A stretch of 64,000 bases of DNA from Paraburkholderia terricola (lineage in GTDB: Bacteria > Pseudomonadota > Gammaproteobacteria > Burkholderiales > Burkholderiaceae), in contig NZ_FRAB01000007.1 of assembly GCF_900142195.1 (NCBI RefSeq), positions 62,001 to 126,000 on the forward strand, in the 5' to 3' direction. Below, one piece after another: positions 26,645-36,387 of this stretch. The notes beneath the pieces were generated by a model. That model was not told the DNA's origin. It made no database searches and was given only the letters and a program-made list of their open reading frames with translations. Position 1 is the first letter of the stretch, and every line of letters begins with the position of its first letter. The translations under genes and the position numbers were made by a program.

Positions 26645-26674
26645 TTGACAGCCTACACGCGCTATCGCTATAAT
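26645..26674 (+). promoter_or_regulatory. Consensus promoter of the tRNA-Lys gene
   Basis: TTGACA (26645-26650) and TATAAT (26669-26674) are both exact sigma-70 hexamers, separated by 18 bp. The mature tRNA begins 14 nt after the -10, so a short 5' leader is expected. Confidence 0.9.
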
Positions 26675-26688
26675 TTCGCTTCTCTTTT

Positions 26689-26764
26689 GGGTCGTTAGCT
26701 CAGCTGGTAGAGCAGCGGACTTTTAATCCGTTGGTCACAGGTTCGAATCCCGTACGGCCTACCA
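26689..26764 (+). tRNA. tRNA-Lys (anticodon TTT)
   Basis: This is a 76-nt cloverleaf. The acceptor GGGTCGT pairs with ACGGCCT, allowing G-T pairs; the D-arm is TAGCTCAGCTGGTAGAGCA, the anticodon loop CTTTTAA with anticodon TTT, and the T-arm CAGGTTCGAATCC is standard. CCA is encoded at 26762-26764. It stands alone between the tol-pal terminator and an HPP-family gene; no attachment-site duplication or integrase is seen downstream. Confidence 0.97.
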
Positions 26765-26989
26765 AAAGATTCAAGGGCTTACACGCGTTTGCGTCGTAAG
26801 CCCTTTTCTTTTTCCGCATCCTTTTCCAACTTCGTTCATTTGCGGCGTCAAAAAATCGCGCCCGGATCTGCCGCGACAATTTATATCACAATCACATATA
26901 ATCGACGCTTTCGCTCTGCGCGCCCGGCTTCTGAAAGAGCCTCACGCGCCGCGGCACAAACCTTCAAGCCACTCACTACCGATCCGATC

Positions 26990-28165
26990 TTGCCACACTC
27001 CGCCGTCATTCGCTGGCTCGCCCGCTTCGCTCCGCCCACCATCGCCATCGAATGGAAGGAGCGCTTTCGTTCGTGCCTCGGCGCGCTCATCGGCATCACG
27101 TTCACCGGCGCCATCACTCATCTTCTGCTCGGCTCGAGCGGCAACATCCCGATGCTGGTCGCGCCGATGGGCGCCTCCGCCGTGTTGCTGTTCGCCGTGC
27201 CGGCGAGTCCGCTTGCGCAACCGTGGTCCATCATCGGCGGCAACCTCGTTTCGGCGACGGTGGGCGTCACGTGCGCCATCTGGGTCCACGATCCCTTGCC
27301 GGCGGCGGCGCTTGCCGTCGCGGCGGCGATCTGCGCGATGTTTGCGCTGCGCTGCGTGCACCCGCCGTCCGGAGCGGTCGCGCTCACCGCCGTGCTGGGC
27401 GGCCCGGCCGTGCATTCGCTAGGTTACGGCTTCGTGATCGAACCGATCGCGCTTCAATCGGCTGCGCTGCTTTGCGCCGCGATCGTCTATCACACGCTGA
27501 CCGGGCATCGCTATCCCCATTCCGCGCGGCACCACGGCGACAAAACGGCCGCGACCGCGCAGCCGCGCTCCGGCTTCACGCGTGCGGATCTCGACGCCGT
27601 GCTCAAGCGGCAAGGCGAACTGCTCGACATCGCGCCCGACGACCTCGAATCCCTGCTACGTGCATTGCAGTTGCAAACCTACGCTCGCACTTTCGACGAA
27701 CTGACGTGCGCGGACATCATGTCGCGCGGCGTCATCACCGTGTCGGCGGGAACGCGTGCGGCGACCGCGTGGAGCATCCTGAAACGCCACGGCGTGAAAG
27801 CCTTGCCGGTAACGGACGAAGCGCAACATGTGATCGGCATCGTCACACGGGCCGACCTCGGCAGTAGTCAGCAGTTCGGCATGTTCACCAGCGTCCGCCA
27901 CAAGCTGTTTGGCCGCCGGCGCGCCGGCGAACCCGTCGTGGGCGCGCTGATGACCACCCAGGTGCGCACGGTGGACACCTCCACCTCGATCGCGGACCTC
28001 GTGCCGCTTTTTGCCGACTTCGGACATCACCACATTCCGGTGCTGGACAGCGAGACGCGACGACTGGCCGGCATGGTGACCCAAGCCGACCTGATCGCCG
28101 GTTTGTATCGTCAGCCGCACAGGCAACTGCAAGCACAAGCACGACAACAGCGCGCCGCCGCCTGA
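26990..28165 (+). CDS. HPP-family membrane protein with C-terminal CBS pair
   Basis: The N-terminal HPP domain (residues about 20-165 from this start) has four membrane segments and the HPPSGAVALTAVLGG motif that names the family. Chloroplast and cyanobacterial HPP proteins transport nitrite; the bacterial CBS-fused form is less studied. Two CBS domains follow (CADIMSRGVITVSAGTRAAT and VGALMTTQVRTVDTSTSIAD), suggesting control by adenine nucleotides. No ATG exists near the conserved start; TTG 26990 (before PHSAVIRWLARF) is the most likely initiator. A TTG at 26789 would add 67 unconserved residues. A -10-like TATAAT lies at 26897-26902. Confidence 0.82.
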   Translation: MPHSAVIRWLARFAPPTIAIEWKERFRSCLGALIGITFTGAITHLLLGSSGNIPMLVAPMGASAVLLFAVPASPLAQPWSIIGGNLVSATVGVTCAIWVHDPLPAAALAVAAAICAMFALRCVHPPSGAVALTAVLGGPAVHSLGYGFVIEPIALQSAALLCAAIVYHTLTGHRYPHSARHHGDKTAATAQPRSGFTRADLDAVLKRQGELLDIAPDDLESLLRALQLQTYARTFDELTCADIMSRGVITVSAGTRAATAWSILKRHGVKALPVTDEAQHVIGIVTRADLGSSQQFGMFTSVRHKLFGRRRAGEPVVGALMTTQVRTVDTSTSIADLVPLFADFGHHHIPVLDSETRRLAGMVTQADLIAGLYRQPHRQLQAQARQQRAAA

Positions 28166-28250
28166 TTCGAACAAACTTCGCTCAGCCCCACCACGCCCCG
28201 AAATCTCACGTCATGACAAAGATAGCCGCACCCTTTTCCACGAGCCACCC

Positions 28251-28664
28251 ATGAAGCCTCACCCTCGCGAGCTTGGCAAAGCCGATTTCGAGCAGCTATC
28301 CGAGTTCCGCTATCAGATGCGGCGCTTCGAACGCTTCTCCGAACAGGCCGCCCAGAGCGAAGGCATCACGCCCTTGCAATATCTGCTGCTTCTGCACATC
28401 AAAGGCTATCCGCGGCGAGACTGGGCGACGATCGGCGAGTTGGCCGAGCGGCTGCAAGCGCAGCATCACGGTGTGGTGGCATTGGTGTCGCGCTGTGAAG
28501 CGCTCGGCCTCGTCAAGCGCAAGGTCAGCGAGACCGATCGCCGCCAGGTGGAAGTGCATCTGCAAAAGCCCGGCGAAAAGACGCTCGCGAAGCTGGCCGC
28601 ACTGCACCGCGCCGAGCTGAAGTCGCTCGAAGGCGCTTTCAATGTTCCGCAGATCGATCTTTAG
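28251..28664 (+). CDS. MarR-family transcriptional regulator
   Basis: This is a 137-residue winged-helix regulator with the MarR layout: a dimerisation helix (FRYQMRRFERFSEQAAQSEG), a recognition region (TIGELAERLQAQHHGVVALVSRCEALGLV) and the wing (RKVSETDRRQVEVHLQKPG). It lies between the HPP-CBS and ClC-CBS membrane protein genes, all in the same direction, and probably regulates one or both. No clear palindrome is visible in the 85 nt before it. The effector is unknown. Confidence 0.9.
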   Translation: MKPHPRELGKADFEQLSEFRYQMRRFERFSEQAAQSEGITPLQYLLLLHIKGYPRRDWATIGELAERLQAQHHGVVALVSRCEALGLVKRKVSETDRRQVEVHLQKPGEKTLAKLAALHRAELKSLEGAFNVPQIDL

Positions 28665-28742
28665 GCGTCTTTGAGCCGCTTTTCTTTCGACCACCGCGTT
28701 CGACCACCCGCCGCGGCCCGCCAACCCACCACCGCCCCGACC

Positions 28743-30542
28743 ATGACCGCCGACACCTACAAACGCGACTTCGCCGCCAACCGCCGCCTGCCGGGCATCG
28801 CCCTGCTGGCCGCGTGCATCGGCGCAATCAGTACGCTGGCGGCTTTCGCGCTGCTGAGCCTGATTCACCTGTTCACGAACCTGTTTTTCTTCGGCGCGCT
28901 GTCCTTCGCGGACCGCTCGCCGTCGCATAACACGCTAGGCGCATGGGTCGTGCTGGTGCCGGTGGCGGGCGGGCTGATCGTCGGCCTGATGGCGCGCTAC
29001 GGATCGGAAAAGATTCGCGGCCACGGCATCCCCGAAGCGATCGAGGCGATCCTGTTCGGCAAGAGCCGCATGTCGCCGAAGGTAGCGGTGCTCAAGCCGC
29101 TGTCCTCGGGCATCGTGATCGGCAGCGGCGGCCCGTTCGGCGCCGAAGGCCCGATCATCATGACGGGCGGCGCGCTCGGCTCGCTGATCGCGCAGTGCGT
29201 GCGCGTGAGCGCGGCGGAACGCAAGACGCTGCTGGTCGCGGGCGCCGCGGCCGGCATGACCGCGGTGTTCGGCACGCCGGTCGCGGCGGTGCTGCTTGCG
29301 GTCGAGTTGCTGCTGTTCGAATGGCGGCCGCGCAGTTTCTTGCCCGTCGCGCTGGCGTGCGCGGTGGCGGGTTTCGCGCGGGCACCGCTGTTCGGCGCGG
29401 GGCCGCTGTTTCCGCTTGAAACGACGCCGCCCGGCGCACTATCGCTTTTCGCGTGCGTGCTGGCCGGGCTGCTCTCGGGAGCCTTGGCAGCGGGGCTGTC
29501 CGCGGCGCTCTACAAGACCGAGGACCTGTTCGGCAAGCTGAGCATTCACTGGATGTGGTGGCCCGCGCTCGGCGGCCTCGTGGTCGGCATCGGCGGCTTT
29601 ATCGAGCCGCGCGCGCTCGGTGTCGGGTATGACGTCATCGGCGATCTGTTGCATCTGCATCTGGCATTGCAGGCTGCGCTTGCGTTGTTGCTCGTGAAAG
29701 CCGTCATGTGGGTCGTCGCGCTCGGCTCGGGCACGTCGGGCGGCGTACTGGCGCCGCTGCTGATGCTGGGCGCCGGTCTAGGCGTGGTGATGAGCCATCT
29801 GCTGCCGGGCAGCGACCCCGCGCTGTGGCCGCTCGTCTGCATGGCGGCCACGCTCGGTGCGACGCTGGGCGCGCCGCTTACCGCCATCGTGTTCGCCTTC
29901 GGGCTGACTCACGACAGCAATGCGTTGCTGCCGCTTCTCGCCGCCACGCTGGTCGCGCACGGCTTCGCGACGGTCGTGATGCGACGCTCGATCATGACCG
30001 AGAAAATCGCGCGCCGCGGTTATCACATTTATCGTGAATACGGCGTCGATCCGCTCGAACGTCATTACATCGACGAGGTGATGACGCGCGAAGTGGAAAC
30101 GATCGATGCCCAACTGACGGTCGGCGAAGCGCTAGCGAAGTACTTCGGCGCGACGCAAATGCATCGGGCGTATCCGGTGATCGATGCGGGCAAGGTGGCG
30201 GGCGTGGTCGAGCGTGCGACGCTCGAACGTGCACGCACCGAGTGGGACGGCGCTGGCGCCGCGACCACGCTGCTCGAATTGATGAAAACGCGTGCGCCGG
30301 TCGTCGCGGTGCCGGGCGAAACTTGCCGCCTGGTGGCAACGCGGCTTGCGGTTCATAACCTGGAACGCGTGCCCGTAGTGGACGATGCAAACACGCGGCG
30401 GCTCGTCGGCATCGTGTCCCGCAGCGATCTGGTGAAGCCGTCGCTCGCTCACTTCGACGAAGAGCACAAGAAGGAACGCTTCAGGCGTCTCGGCCCACGC
30501 TCGGCAAAGCGCCGCCTGTCGCCGGTGCGGCGTGCCGGCTGA
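28743..30542 (+). CDS. ClC-type chloride/proton antiporter with CBS domains
   Basis: This is a 599-residue membrane protein. ClC signatures are GSGGPFGAEGP (127-137) with the gating glutamate Glu135, GTSGGVLAPLLMLGAG, and Glu193 in LFEWRP, which aligns with the internal proton glutamate of the E. coli exchanger. Both glutamates are present, so exchange of anion against protons is expected, not a passive channel. A C-terminal CBS pair (VMTREVETIDAQLTVGEALA; VPVVDDANTRRLVGIVSRSD) could sense nucleotides. ATG 28743 lies 78 nt after the marR stop, so co-transcription is likely. Role may be acid or osmotic tolerance. Confidence 0.92.
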   Translation: MTADTYKRDFAANRRLPGIALLAACIGAISTLAAFALLSLIHLFTNLFFFGALSFADRSPSHNTLGAWVVLVPVAGGLIVGLMARYGSEKIRGHGIPEAIEAILFGKSRMSPKVAVLKPLSSGIVIGSGGPFGAEGPIIMTGGALGSLIAQCVRVSAAERKTLLVAGAAAGMTAVFGTPVAAVLLAVELLLFEWRPRSFLPVALACAVAGFARAPLFGAGPLFPLETTPPGALSLFACVLAGLLSGALAAGLSAALYKTEDLFGKLSIHWMWWPALGGLVVGIGGFIEPRALGVGYDVIGDLLHLHLALQAALALLLVKAVMWVVALGSGTSGGVLAPLLMLGAGLGVVMSHLLPGSDPALWPLVCMAATLGATLGAPLTAIVFAFGLTHDSNALLPLLAATLVAHGFATVVMRRSIMTEKIARRGYHIYREYGVDPLERHYIDEVMTREVETIDAQLTVGEALAKYFGATQMHRAYPVIDAGKVAGVVERATLERARTEWDGAGAATTLLELMKTRAPVVAVPGETCRLVATRLAVHNLERVPVVDDANTRRLVGIVSRSDLVKPSLAHFDEEHKKERFRRLGPRSAKRRLSPVRRAG

Positions 30543-30882
30543 GCGCGCCAGCCCTAACCGGGCGCGATTTTCGTCGCGCGAGCGAGCGGGCAACGGGCCG
30601 TGAGCCGTTGCAAATCGCGCTGAATCGGAATGACATGACTGCATTTCCCACAGTCGAAACGAACAATCCCAGAGCGTTCGTCGTCATTGCACGTACAACA
30701 AGAGCCGCACTCCTACACGCGACTTAACCAGCACCGATAGATACAACGGACGACAAACGTGAACATTTATTGAGACATCAAGACGTGCAATGATCGCCGC
30801 CGATCCAGCGAAACAGGCTGTGATACCGCGTGAGTAGACGCTCTGGCAACGCCGCAGCCCCCTGCGCTTTCATTCCGTCGAG
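30543..30882. other. Spacer after the ClC gene
   Basis: These 340 nt contain no reading frame with coding character, no terminator that I can recognise and no repeat. AT content rises at 30730-30790, which could be the promoter of the small membrane protein gene downstream. Confidence 0.45.
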
Positions 30883-31251
30883 ATGGCCAATTTCCTGTTC
30901 AATCTTGTCTCAAACCTCGCATTGCTGGCGGCCGTGCTGATTGTCTGTCATCTATGCAACCGGCTGATACCGGGCGCGACGCTCAATGGGCCGCATGTGT
31001 TTGTCGGGCTCGCATTGGCCGCACTGCTGTTCGATGCCGCGCTGACCTTTCTCATATTCGCCGATGCGCAAAACCGCTACGGCCAGTTCAGCACGCGTGC
31101 TGCGTTTTTTCAACGCGCCGGCGCCTATGGGCTTGCAGGGCTCGCCGCCTTCGGCTGGCGCTATCTGTGGCGCCGCTCGCGCCAGGCTAAAGCCGGTGAC
31201 TCGCTTGTCATCCGCACTTCGCCGTATTCGGAATCGCATCTGCCGATGTAA
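30883..31251 (+). CDS. Small membrane protein of unknown function
   Basis: This is a 122-residue protein with two confident hydrophobic helices (about 4-26, LFNLVSNLALLAAVLIVCHLC; and 38-62, VFVGLALAALLFDAALTFLIF) and a third weaker one (about 79-91), then a basic stretch WRRSRQAKAG and a Ser/Tyr-rich tail. I do not recognise the family. No enzyme or binding motif is visible. It lies convergent to the DedA gene and shares its terminator. The ordered helix pattern and codon use support a real gene. Confidence 0.65.
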   Translation: MANFLFNLVSNLALLAAVLIVCHLCNRLIPGATLNGPHVFVGLALAALLFDAALTFLIFADAQNRYGQFSTRAAFFQRAGAYGLAGLAAFGWRYLWRRSRQAKAGDSLVIRTSPYSESHLPM

Positions 31252-31301
31252 CGCGACGCCCTTTGCGATCAATTGTTTTGCAAAATCCGCCCGAGAGAGC
31301 G

Positions 31302-31337
31302 AAAAAAAACGGCGTCGCGAGATTCGCGACGCCGTTT
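31302..31337. terminator. Intrinsic terminator between the small membrane protein gene and the DedA gene
   Basis: AAACGGCGTCGCGA (31307-31320) pairs perfectly with TCGCGACGCCGTTT (31324-31337). Eight A residues at 31302-31309 become a T-run on the minus strand, making it strongest for the DedA gene, with weaker function on the plus strand. Confidence 0.88.
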
Positions 31338-31366
31338 GTCGTTCCGGCCACACCAGCGATGAAGCG

Positions 31367-32038
31367 TCAGCGGGTGCCGGGCTTGGAGGCGTCCTTGCGC
31401 ATCATCTTCCACAGCGCGCCGAGCAGAACCGGCACGATTGCCGCGCCGATACCCACCAGCACGATCACATTCAGATATTGGCGGATGAACGGAATGTTGC
31501 CGAAGAAATAACCGAGCAACACCAGCAGCAGCACCCACAACAACGCGCCGAGAACGTTGAAAAGCTGAAACCGGCTCACCGTCATTTCGGACGCGCCGGC
31601 AACGAAGGGCGCGAAGGTCCGCACTACCGGAATGAAGCGCGCCAGCACGATGGTCTTGCCGCCATGCTTTTCGTAGAAATTGTGGGTCTTCTGCAATGCG
31701 CTGCGGTCGAGAAAGCGCTCGAGAAAAGGGATGTGCGAATTGAACACCCGCGGTCCAATGGCCCGCCCAATCATATAGTTGACCGTGTTGCCGCTGATTG
31801 CCGCGACGAGCAGCAGCACGATCAGCAAGCCAACGTTCATTTCACCGGTCGCGCAGAAAGCACCGCCGATGAACAGCAATGAGTCGCCCGGCAAAAACGG
31901 CAGGACGACCAGCCCCGTTTCGCAGAACACGATCAGAAACAGCACCGCGTAGACCCAGGCGCCGTACACGTGAATGAAGTCTCCCAGAAACTTGTCGATG
32001 TGCAAGACAAGATTGGCGAAATGTAGCAACGTGTCCAA
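31367..32038 (-). CDS. DedA-family membrane protein
   Basis: This is a 223-residue inner-membrane protein. Family marks are the early segment FCETGLVVLPFLPGDSLLF and the basic motif LARFIPVVRTFAPFVAG with its essential Arg, followed by two C-terminal helices. DedA proteins such as YqjA and YghB are proton-dependent and support cell division and envelope stress tolerance; recent work links the superfamily to recycling of lipid carriers. The specific substrate is not deducible here. It is monocistronic, divergent from mutL. Confidence 0.92.
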   Translation of the reverse strand: MDTLLHFANLVLHIDKFLGDFIHVYGAWVYAVLFLIVFCETGLVVLPFLPGDSLLFIGGAFCATGEMNVGLLIVLLLVAAISGNTVNYMIGRAIGPRVFNSHIPFLERFLDRSALQKTHNFYEKHGGKTIVLARFIPVVRTFAPFVAGASEMTVSRFQLFNVLGALLWVLLLVLLGYFFGNIPFIRQYLNVIVLVGIGAAIVPVLLGALWKMMRKDASKPGTR

Positions 32039-32216
32039 AGGCGTCCTTTATTGAGCGAATGTGAGCGCGGCGGGGAATAGCTCTGCGAACCTACGAGCGA
32101 ACGCGACGAGCACTCGCTCACCGCCCCGCAATTGACCGCGTCATGATACCGAAAGTGCCCGGCCGCAATTAAAAAAGTCCGGCCGCTCGGACGCCTCGGG
32201 GCCCGCGGTGCCGAAT

Positions 32217-32230
32217 CGCTATAATTTCGC
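32217..32230 (+). promoter_or_regulatory. -10 element 6 nt before the mutL start
   Basis: TATAAT (32220-32225) lies in CGCTATAATTTCGC, a 14-mer identical to the -10 region of the tRNA-Lys promoter (26666-26679). ATG 32232 follows after 6 nt, so transcription should start at or beside the start codon. No strong -35 is present. Confidence 0.5.
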
Positions 32231-32231
32231 C

Positions 32232-34259
32232 ATGTCCGAATTCTCCGAAACGTCTGCCGGCACCACCGCCGCGGCCGCGGTTTCCGCCGCTGCGCCCGCC
32301 CCACGCCCATTGCGCGCGATTCAGCCGCTGCCCGACCAGTTGATCAGCCAGATCGCGGCCGGCGAAGTGGTCGAGCGGCCCGCTTCGGTGGTCAAGGAGT
32401 TGCTGGAAAATGCGCTCGACGCGGGTGCGCAGACTTTGCGCATCATGCTCGACGAAGGCGGCGTCAAACGTATTTCGATCACCGACGACGGCCGCGGCAT
32501 TCCCGAAAACGAACTGGCGCTTGCGCTGATGCGTCATGCGACGAGCAAGATCCGCTCGCTTGCCGAACTGGAAGCGGTCGCCACGCTGGGCTTTCGCGGC
32601 GAGGCGCTAGCCTCGATCGCATCGGTCGCGCAGATGTACATCACGAGCCGCACCGCGGACGCGCCGCATGCGGTGCGCGTCGACGCGCAAACCGGCGTGC
32701 TGAGCCCCGCTGCCGGCACCCAGGGCACCACGATCGAAGTGCGCGAGTTGTACTTCAACACGCCCGCGCGCCGCAAGTTTTTGAAGAGCGAGCAAACCGA
32801 ACTCGGCCATTGTCTCGAACAGATTCGCCGCGCGGCGCTGGCACGACCGGACGTGGCGATTTCGGTGCTGCATAACGGCAAGGCGGTCGAACACTGGAAC
32901 GCCAGCGAACCACCCGTGCGAGTCGCGAAGATTCTCGGCGAGACATTTGCAACGGCGCATCTGCCGCTCGACGAATCCGCCGGACCGCTTGCCGTCTACG
33001 GCTGCGCGGGTCTGCCGACCGCGAGCCGCGGGCGCGCCGACCAGCAGTATTTCTTCGTCAACGGCCGCTTCGTGCGTGACAAGCTGCTCACGCACGCCGT
33101 GCGCGCTGCTTATGAAGACGTGCTGCACGGCGACCGCTATCCGTCCTACGTGCTGTTTCTCGATCTGCCGCCTGAAGCCGTCGATGTGAACGTGCATCCG
33201 TCGAAGATCGAAGTGCGTTTTCGCGATTCGCGCTCGATTCACCAGTTCGTGTTCCACGCGGTACAGCGCGCGCTGGCGCGGCATGCGGGCGCGTCGCCGG
33301 AAACGACGGCAGGCGGGCATGCCGCGCATCTGGAGGCGTCGATGGGCGGGCCGGCGTCGTTCGGCGCCACGCCGTTAGGTGGAGCGGGTACCGCCAGCCT
33401 TGGTACGAGCGCGGGCGCAGGCGGCTTCGGTGGCGGATCTGGCTCGTCGTCACAGCCGGGCAACACATGGATGCGCCAGGCGCGCATGACGCAAGGCACC
33501 TTGCCCGTTGCCCAACCGCTGGCGTTTTACGACGCGCTGTTCGGCCGCAGAGACACAAACGCAGGCGCAGTGGAAGGCGCGACGCTCTTCGAAGCGCGCG
33601 ACTCGGCCACGGAAACAACCGCGCCGTACAACGCCTCCGCGCCTTATGCGTCACCCGCCTTCAACGTCGCCGACGAACAGCCGCTCGGCTTCGCGCTCGG
33701 CCAGATCCACGGCATCTACGTGCTCGCGCAGAACGCGCACGGCCTCGTGATCGTCGACATGCACGCCGCGCACGAGCGCATTCTGTACGAGCAGTTCAAG
33801 AACGCGCTGGCCGATCGCACGATCGCCGTCCAACCGCTGCTGATCCCGCAGACGATGCAGGCCGATCCGATCGAAATCGGCACGGTCGAGGAAGAGCGCG
33901 ACACGCTCGACGCGCTCGGCTTCGACCTCGCGGTGCTGTCGCCCACCACGCTCGCCATCCGCGCCGTGCCCGCGCTCTTGAAAGACGCCGATCTACAGGC
34001 GCTGGCGCGCGCGGTCCTCTCCGACCTTCACGCGTTCGGCGGCTCGCGCGTGTTGACCGAGCGTCAGCACGAACTGCTCGGCACGCTCGCCTGCCATCAC
34101 GCGGTGCGGGCGAACCGGCGCCTGACGCTCGATGAAATGAACGCGCTGCTGCGCCAGATGGAAGCGACCGAGCGCGCCGATCAATGCAACCACGGGCGTC
34201 CGACGTGGTATCAGTTGACGCTCTCCGATCTCGATCGGTTGTTCATGCGTGGGCAGTAG
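32232..34259 (+). CDS. mutL: DNA mismatch repair protein MutL
   Basis: This is a 675-residue GHKL ATPase that connects MutS to downstream repair. N-terminal motifs are [33 protein letters not shown] and [14 protein letters not shown] low-complexity linker (Gly/Ser/Ala-rich, about 355-420) separates the C-terminal dimerisation domain ([14 protein letters not shown] and [11 protein letters not shown]). It has an N-terminal Ala-rich extension of roughly 25 residues before the family start. I see no DQHAxxE(X)4E endonuclease motif; the equivalent site reads [12 protein letters not shown], so endonuclease activity is uncertain. miaA follows by 43 nt. Confidence 0.96.
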   Translation: MSEFSETSAGTTAAAAVSAAAPAPRPLRAIQPLPDQLISQIAAGEVVERPASVVKELLENALDAGAQTLRIMLDEGGVKRISITDDGRGIPENELALALMRHATSKIRSLAELEAVATLGFRGEALASIASVAQMYITSRTADAPHAVRVDAQTGVLSPAAGTQGTTIEVRELYFNTPARRKFLKSEQTELGHCLEQIRRAALARPDVAISVLHNGKAVEHWNASEPPVRVAKILGETFATAHLPLDESAGPLAVYGCAGLPTASRGRADQQYFFVNGRFVRDKLLTHAVRAAYEDVLHGDRYPSYVLFLDLPPEAVDVNVHPSKIEVRFRDSRSIHQFVFHAVQRALARHAGASPETTAGGHAAHLEASMGGPASFGATPLGGAGTASLGTSAGAGGFGGGSGSSSQPGNTWMRQARMTQGTLPVAQPLAFYDALFGRRDTNAGAVEGATLFEARDSATETTAPYNASAPYASPAFNVADEQPLGFALGQIHGIYVLAQNAHGLVIVDMHAAHERILYEQFKNALADRTIAVQPLLIPQTMQADPIEIGTVEEERDTLDALGFDLAVLSPTTLAIRAVPALLKDADLQALARAVLSDLHAFGGSRVLTERQHELLGTLACHHAVRANRRLTLDEMNALLRQMEATERADQCNHGRPTWYQLTLSDLDRLFMRGQ

Positions 34260-34302
34260 CGGTGCGCTCGATCACGCTCATTCGCCGCGCGCCGGTTTCC
34301 CC

Positions 34303-35250
34303 ATGACTTCACGCACTGCCACGCCGGTCGCTTGCCTGCTAGGGCCCACCGCATCCGGCAAGACCGCCGCCGCGCTCGCGCTGGCCGCGCGGCGGCCGGT
34401 GGAAATCATCAGTGTGGATTCGGCGCTGGTCTATCGCGAGATGGACATCGGCACGGCAAAACCGACGGCGCAAGAGCTCGCGGCGGCACCGCATCATCTG
34501 ATCGACATCGTCGATCCGGCCAACGCCTATTCAGCGGCCGAATTTCGCGCGGATGCGTTGCGCCTGCTGGGCGAGATCAGCGCGCGCGGGCGAGTGCCGT
34601 TGCTGGTCGGCGGGACCATGCTGTACTACAAGGCGCTCACGCAAGGACTGAACGACCTGCCGCCCGCCGACGCCGAGCTTCGCGCCTCGCTCGACGCCGA
34701 TGCCGCGCGCGAAGGCTGGCCTGCAATGCATGCGCGACTTGCCGCGCTCGACCCCGTGACGGCCGCTCGTCTTGCGCCAAACGATTCGCAGCGGATTCAG
34801 CGGGCGCTGGAAGTGTTCATGTTGACCGGCCAGCCGATGTCCGCGTTGCTGGCCGCGCCGGCTCGGGTGGACAACGCCGCTTCGGCGTGGCGCTTCGTGC
34901 CGGTTGCGCTGGAACCTTCCGATCGAAGCATGCTGCACGCGCGCATCGAAAAGCGCTTCGACGCGATGCTGGCGGGCGGCTTCGTCGATGAAGTGGTGAA
35001 ACTGCGCGAGCGTGGGGATTTGTCGCCGGAGATGCCGTCGATGCGTTGCGTGGGCTATCGGCAGGTATGGGAATATCTCGACGGAGCCGTCGATTATCCG
35101 ACCATGCGGGACAAGGGAATCTTCGCTACGCGGCAACTGTGCAAGCGGCAGCTTACGTGGCTGCGGAGCATGACTGAGCGGGTAGTGATCGATTGCTGCG
35201 ACCCGCGCGCTACCGCGCGGGTGCTCGATGTGATTGAAGCGTTGATCTGA
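34303..35250 (+). CDS. miaA: tRNA dimethylallyltransferase MiaA
   Basis: This is a 315-residue enzyme that transfers the dimethylallyl group to A37 of tRNAs reading UNN codons. The P-loop GPTASGKT is near residue 13, followed by [17 protein letters not shown] and [10 protein letters not shown]; the C-terminal [12 protein letters not shown] contacts tRNA. ATG 34303 begins MTSRTATP. The mutL-miaA pairing is conserved widely in proteobacteria. It converges on purM, with a hairpin between the two stops. Confidence 0.96.
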   Translation: MTSRTATPVACLLGPTASGKTAAALALAARRPVEIISVDSALVYREMDIGTAKPTAQELAAAPHHLIDIVDPANAYSAAEFRADALRLLGEISARGRVPLLVGGTMLYYKALTQGLNDLPPADAELRASLDADAAREGWPAMHARLAALDPVTAARLAPNDSQRIQRALEVFMLTGQPMSALLAAPARVDNAASAWRFVPVALEPSDRSMLHARIEKRFDAMLAGGFVDEVVKLRERGDLSPEMPSMRCVGYRQVWEYLDGAVDYPTMRDKGIFATRQLCKRQLTWLRSMTERVVIDCCDPRATARVLDVIEALI

Positions 35251-35265
35251 ATCGCTATCGGCCCC

Positions 35266-35294
35266 GCGCGGCGCTTGGAACTTCCACGCCGCGC
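35266..35294. terminator. Hairpin between convergent miaA and purM
   Basis: GCGCGGCG (35266-35273) pairs with CGCCGCGC (35287-35294); the loop contains a further inverted TGGAA/TTCCA (35276-35286). It separates two convergent stops but has no T-run on either side, so termination may need Rho. Confidence 0.4.
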
Positions 35295-35312
35295 AGGCAA
35301 ACGAGCCTTGGG

Positions 35313-36368
35313 TTAAACCACAACCGTTTGAGCTTCACCCGGCGCGCTTTCGCGAATCGCGCCGATTTTCCAGACCTGCTCGCCGGCTGCGGACAACAGC
35401 CCGATCGCCGCGTCCGCATCCGCGGCGGACACCACCACCGCCATCCCGATGCCGCAGTTGAACACGCGGTGCATTTCGGCATCCGCCACGCCGCCGTGCT
35501 TTTGCAGCCACGAGAACAGCGGCGGCAACGGCCAGCCGCGATGATCCAGCTCAGCCGTCAGGCCTTCACGCAAAACGCGCGGAATGTTCTCGACGAGCCC
35601 GCCGCCGGTAATGTGCGCCATACCCTTCACAGCGATCTGCTGCATCACGGCGAGCAACGGCTTCACATAGATATGCGTGGGCGCCATCAGCGCGTCGGCG
35701 AGTGAGCGGCCGTCGAAATCCGCATTCAGATCAGGCTGCGCGCGCTCGATGATCTTGCGCACCAGCGAAAAACCGTTCGAATGAATCCCGCTCGAAGCCA
35801 GCCCCAACACCACGTCGCCGGGGGCGATCGTGCTGCCGTCGATAATCTTGCTCTTTTCGACCGCGCCGACCGCGAAGCCAGCCAGATCGTACTCGCCGTC
35901 CGGATACATGCCCGGCATTTCCGCCGTCTCGCCGCCGATCAGTGCGCAGCCCGCCAGTTCGCAACCATATGCGATACCCTTCACGACCGTGGCCGCCGTA
36001 CCGACGTCCAGCTTGCCGCACGCGAAGTAGTCGAGGAAGAACAGCGGCTCGGCGCCTTGCACGAGAATGTCGTTCACGCTCATCGCCACCAGGTCCTGGC
36101 CGACGGTGTCGTGTTTGTTCAGTTGAAACGCGAGGCGCAGCTTCGTGCCGACACCGTCGGTGCCCGACACCAGCACCGGCTCCTTGTAGCGCTTCGGCAC
36201 TTCGAACAGCGCGCCGAACCCGCCGATGCCGCCCAGCACGCCGTCGCGCATCGTCTTTTTGGCAAATGGCTTGATCGCGTCGACAAGGGCGTCGCCCGCG
36301 TCGATGTCCACGCCGGCGTCGCGATACGACAAACCTTGGGCGTCAGGGGCGGATTTCGGTTGATTCAT
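35313..36368 (-). CDS. purM: Phosphoribosylformylglycinamidine cyclo-ligase
   Basis: This is a 351-residue AIR synthetase of purine biosynthesis, converting FGAM to AIR with ATP. Family segments are [33 protein letters not shown], and [13 protein letters not shown]. It has a short N-terminal extension with [16 protein letters not shown], the normal start region. It is divergent from the PerM-like gene, with a symmetric AT-rich palindrome in the 95-nt spacer that could serve as promoter for both. Confidence 0.97.
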   Translation of the reverse strand: MNQPKSAPDAQGLSYRDAGVDIDAGDALVDAIKPFAKKTMRDGVLGGIGGFGALFEVPKRYKEPVLVSGTDGVGTKLRLAFQLNKHDTVGQDLVAMSVNDILVQGAEPLFFLDYFACGKLDVGTAATVVKGIAYGCELAGCALIGGETAEMPGMYPDGEYDLAGFAVGAVEKSKIIDGSTIAPGDVVLGLASSGIHSNGFSLVRKIIERAQPDLNADFDGRSLADALMAPTHIYVKPLLAVMQQIAVKGMAHITGGGLVENIPRVLREGLTAELDHRGWPLPPLFSWLQKHGGVADAEMHRVFNCGIGMAVVVSAADADAAIGLLSAAGEQVWKIGAIRESAPGEAQTVVV

Positions 36369-36387
36369 GGGGAAGAGCGAGAAGGTC

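Noticed and set aside
26765..26989. Integration site at the tRNA-Lys 3' end
   Set aside because: No direct repeat of the tRNA end, integrase or mobile genes follow within the window; downstream genes look like core genes.
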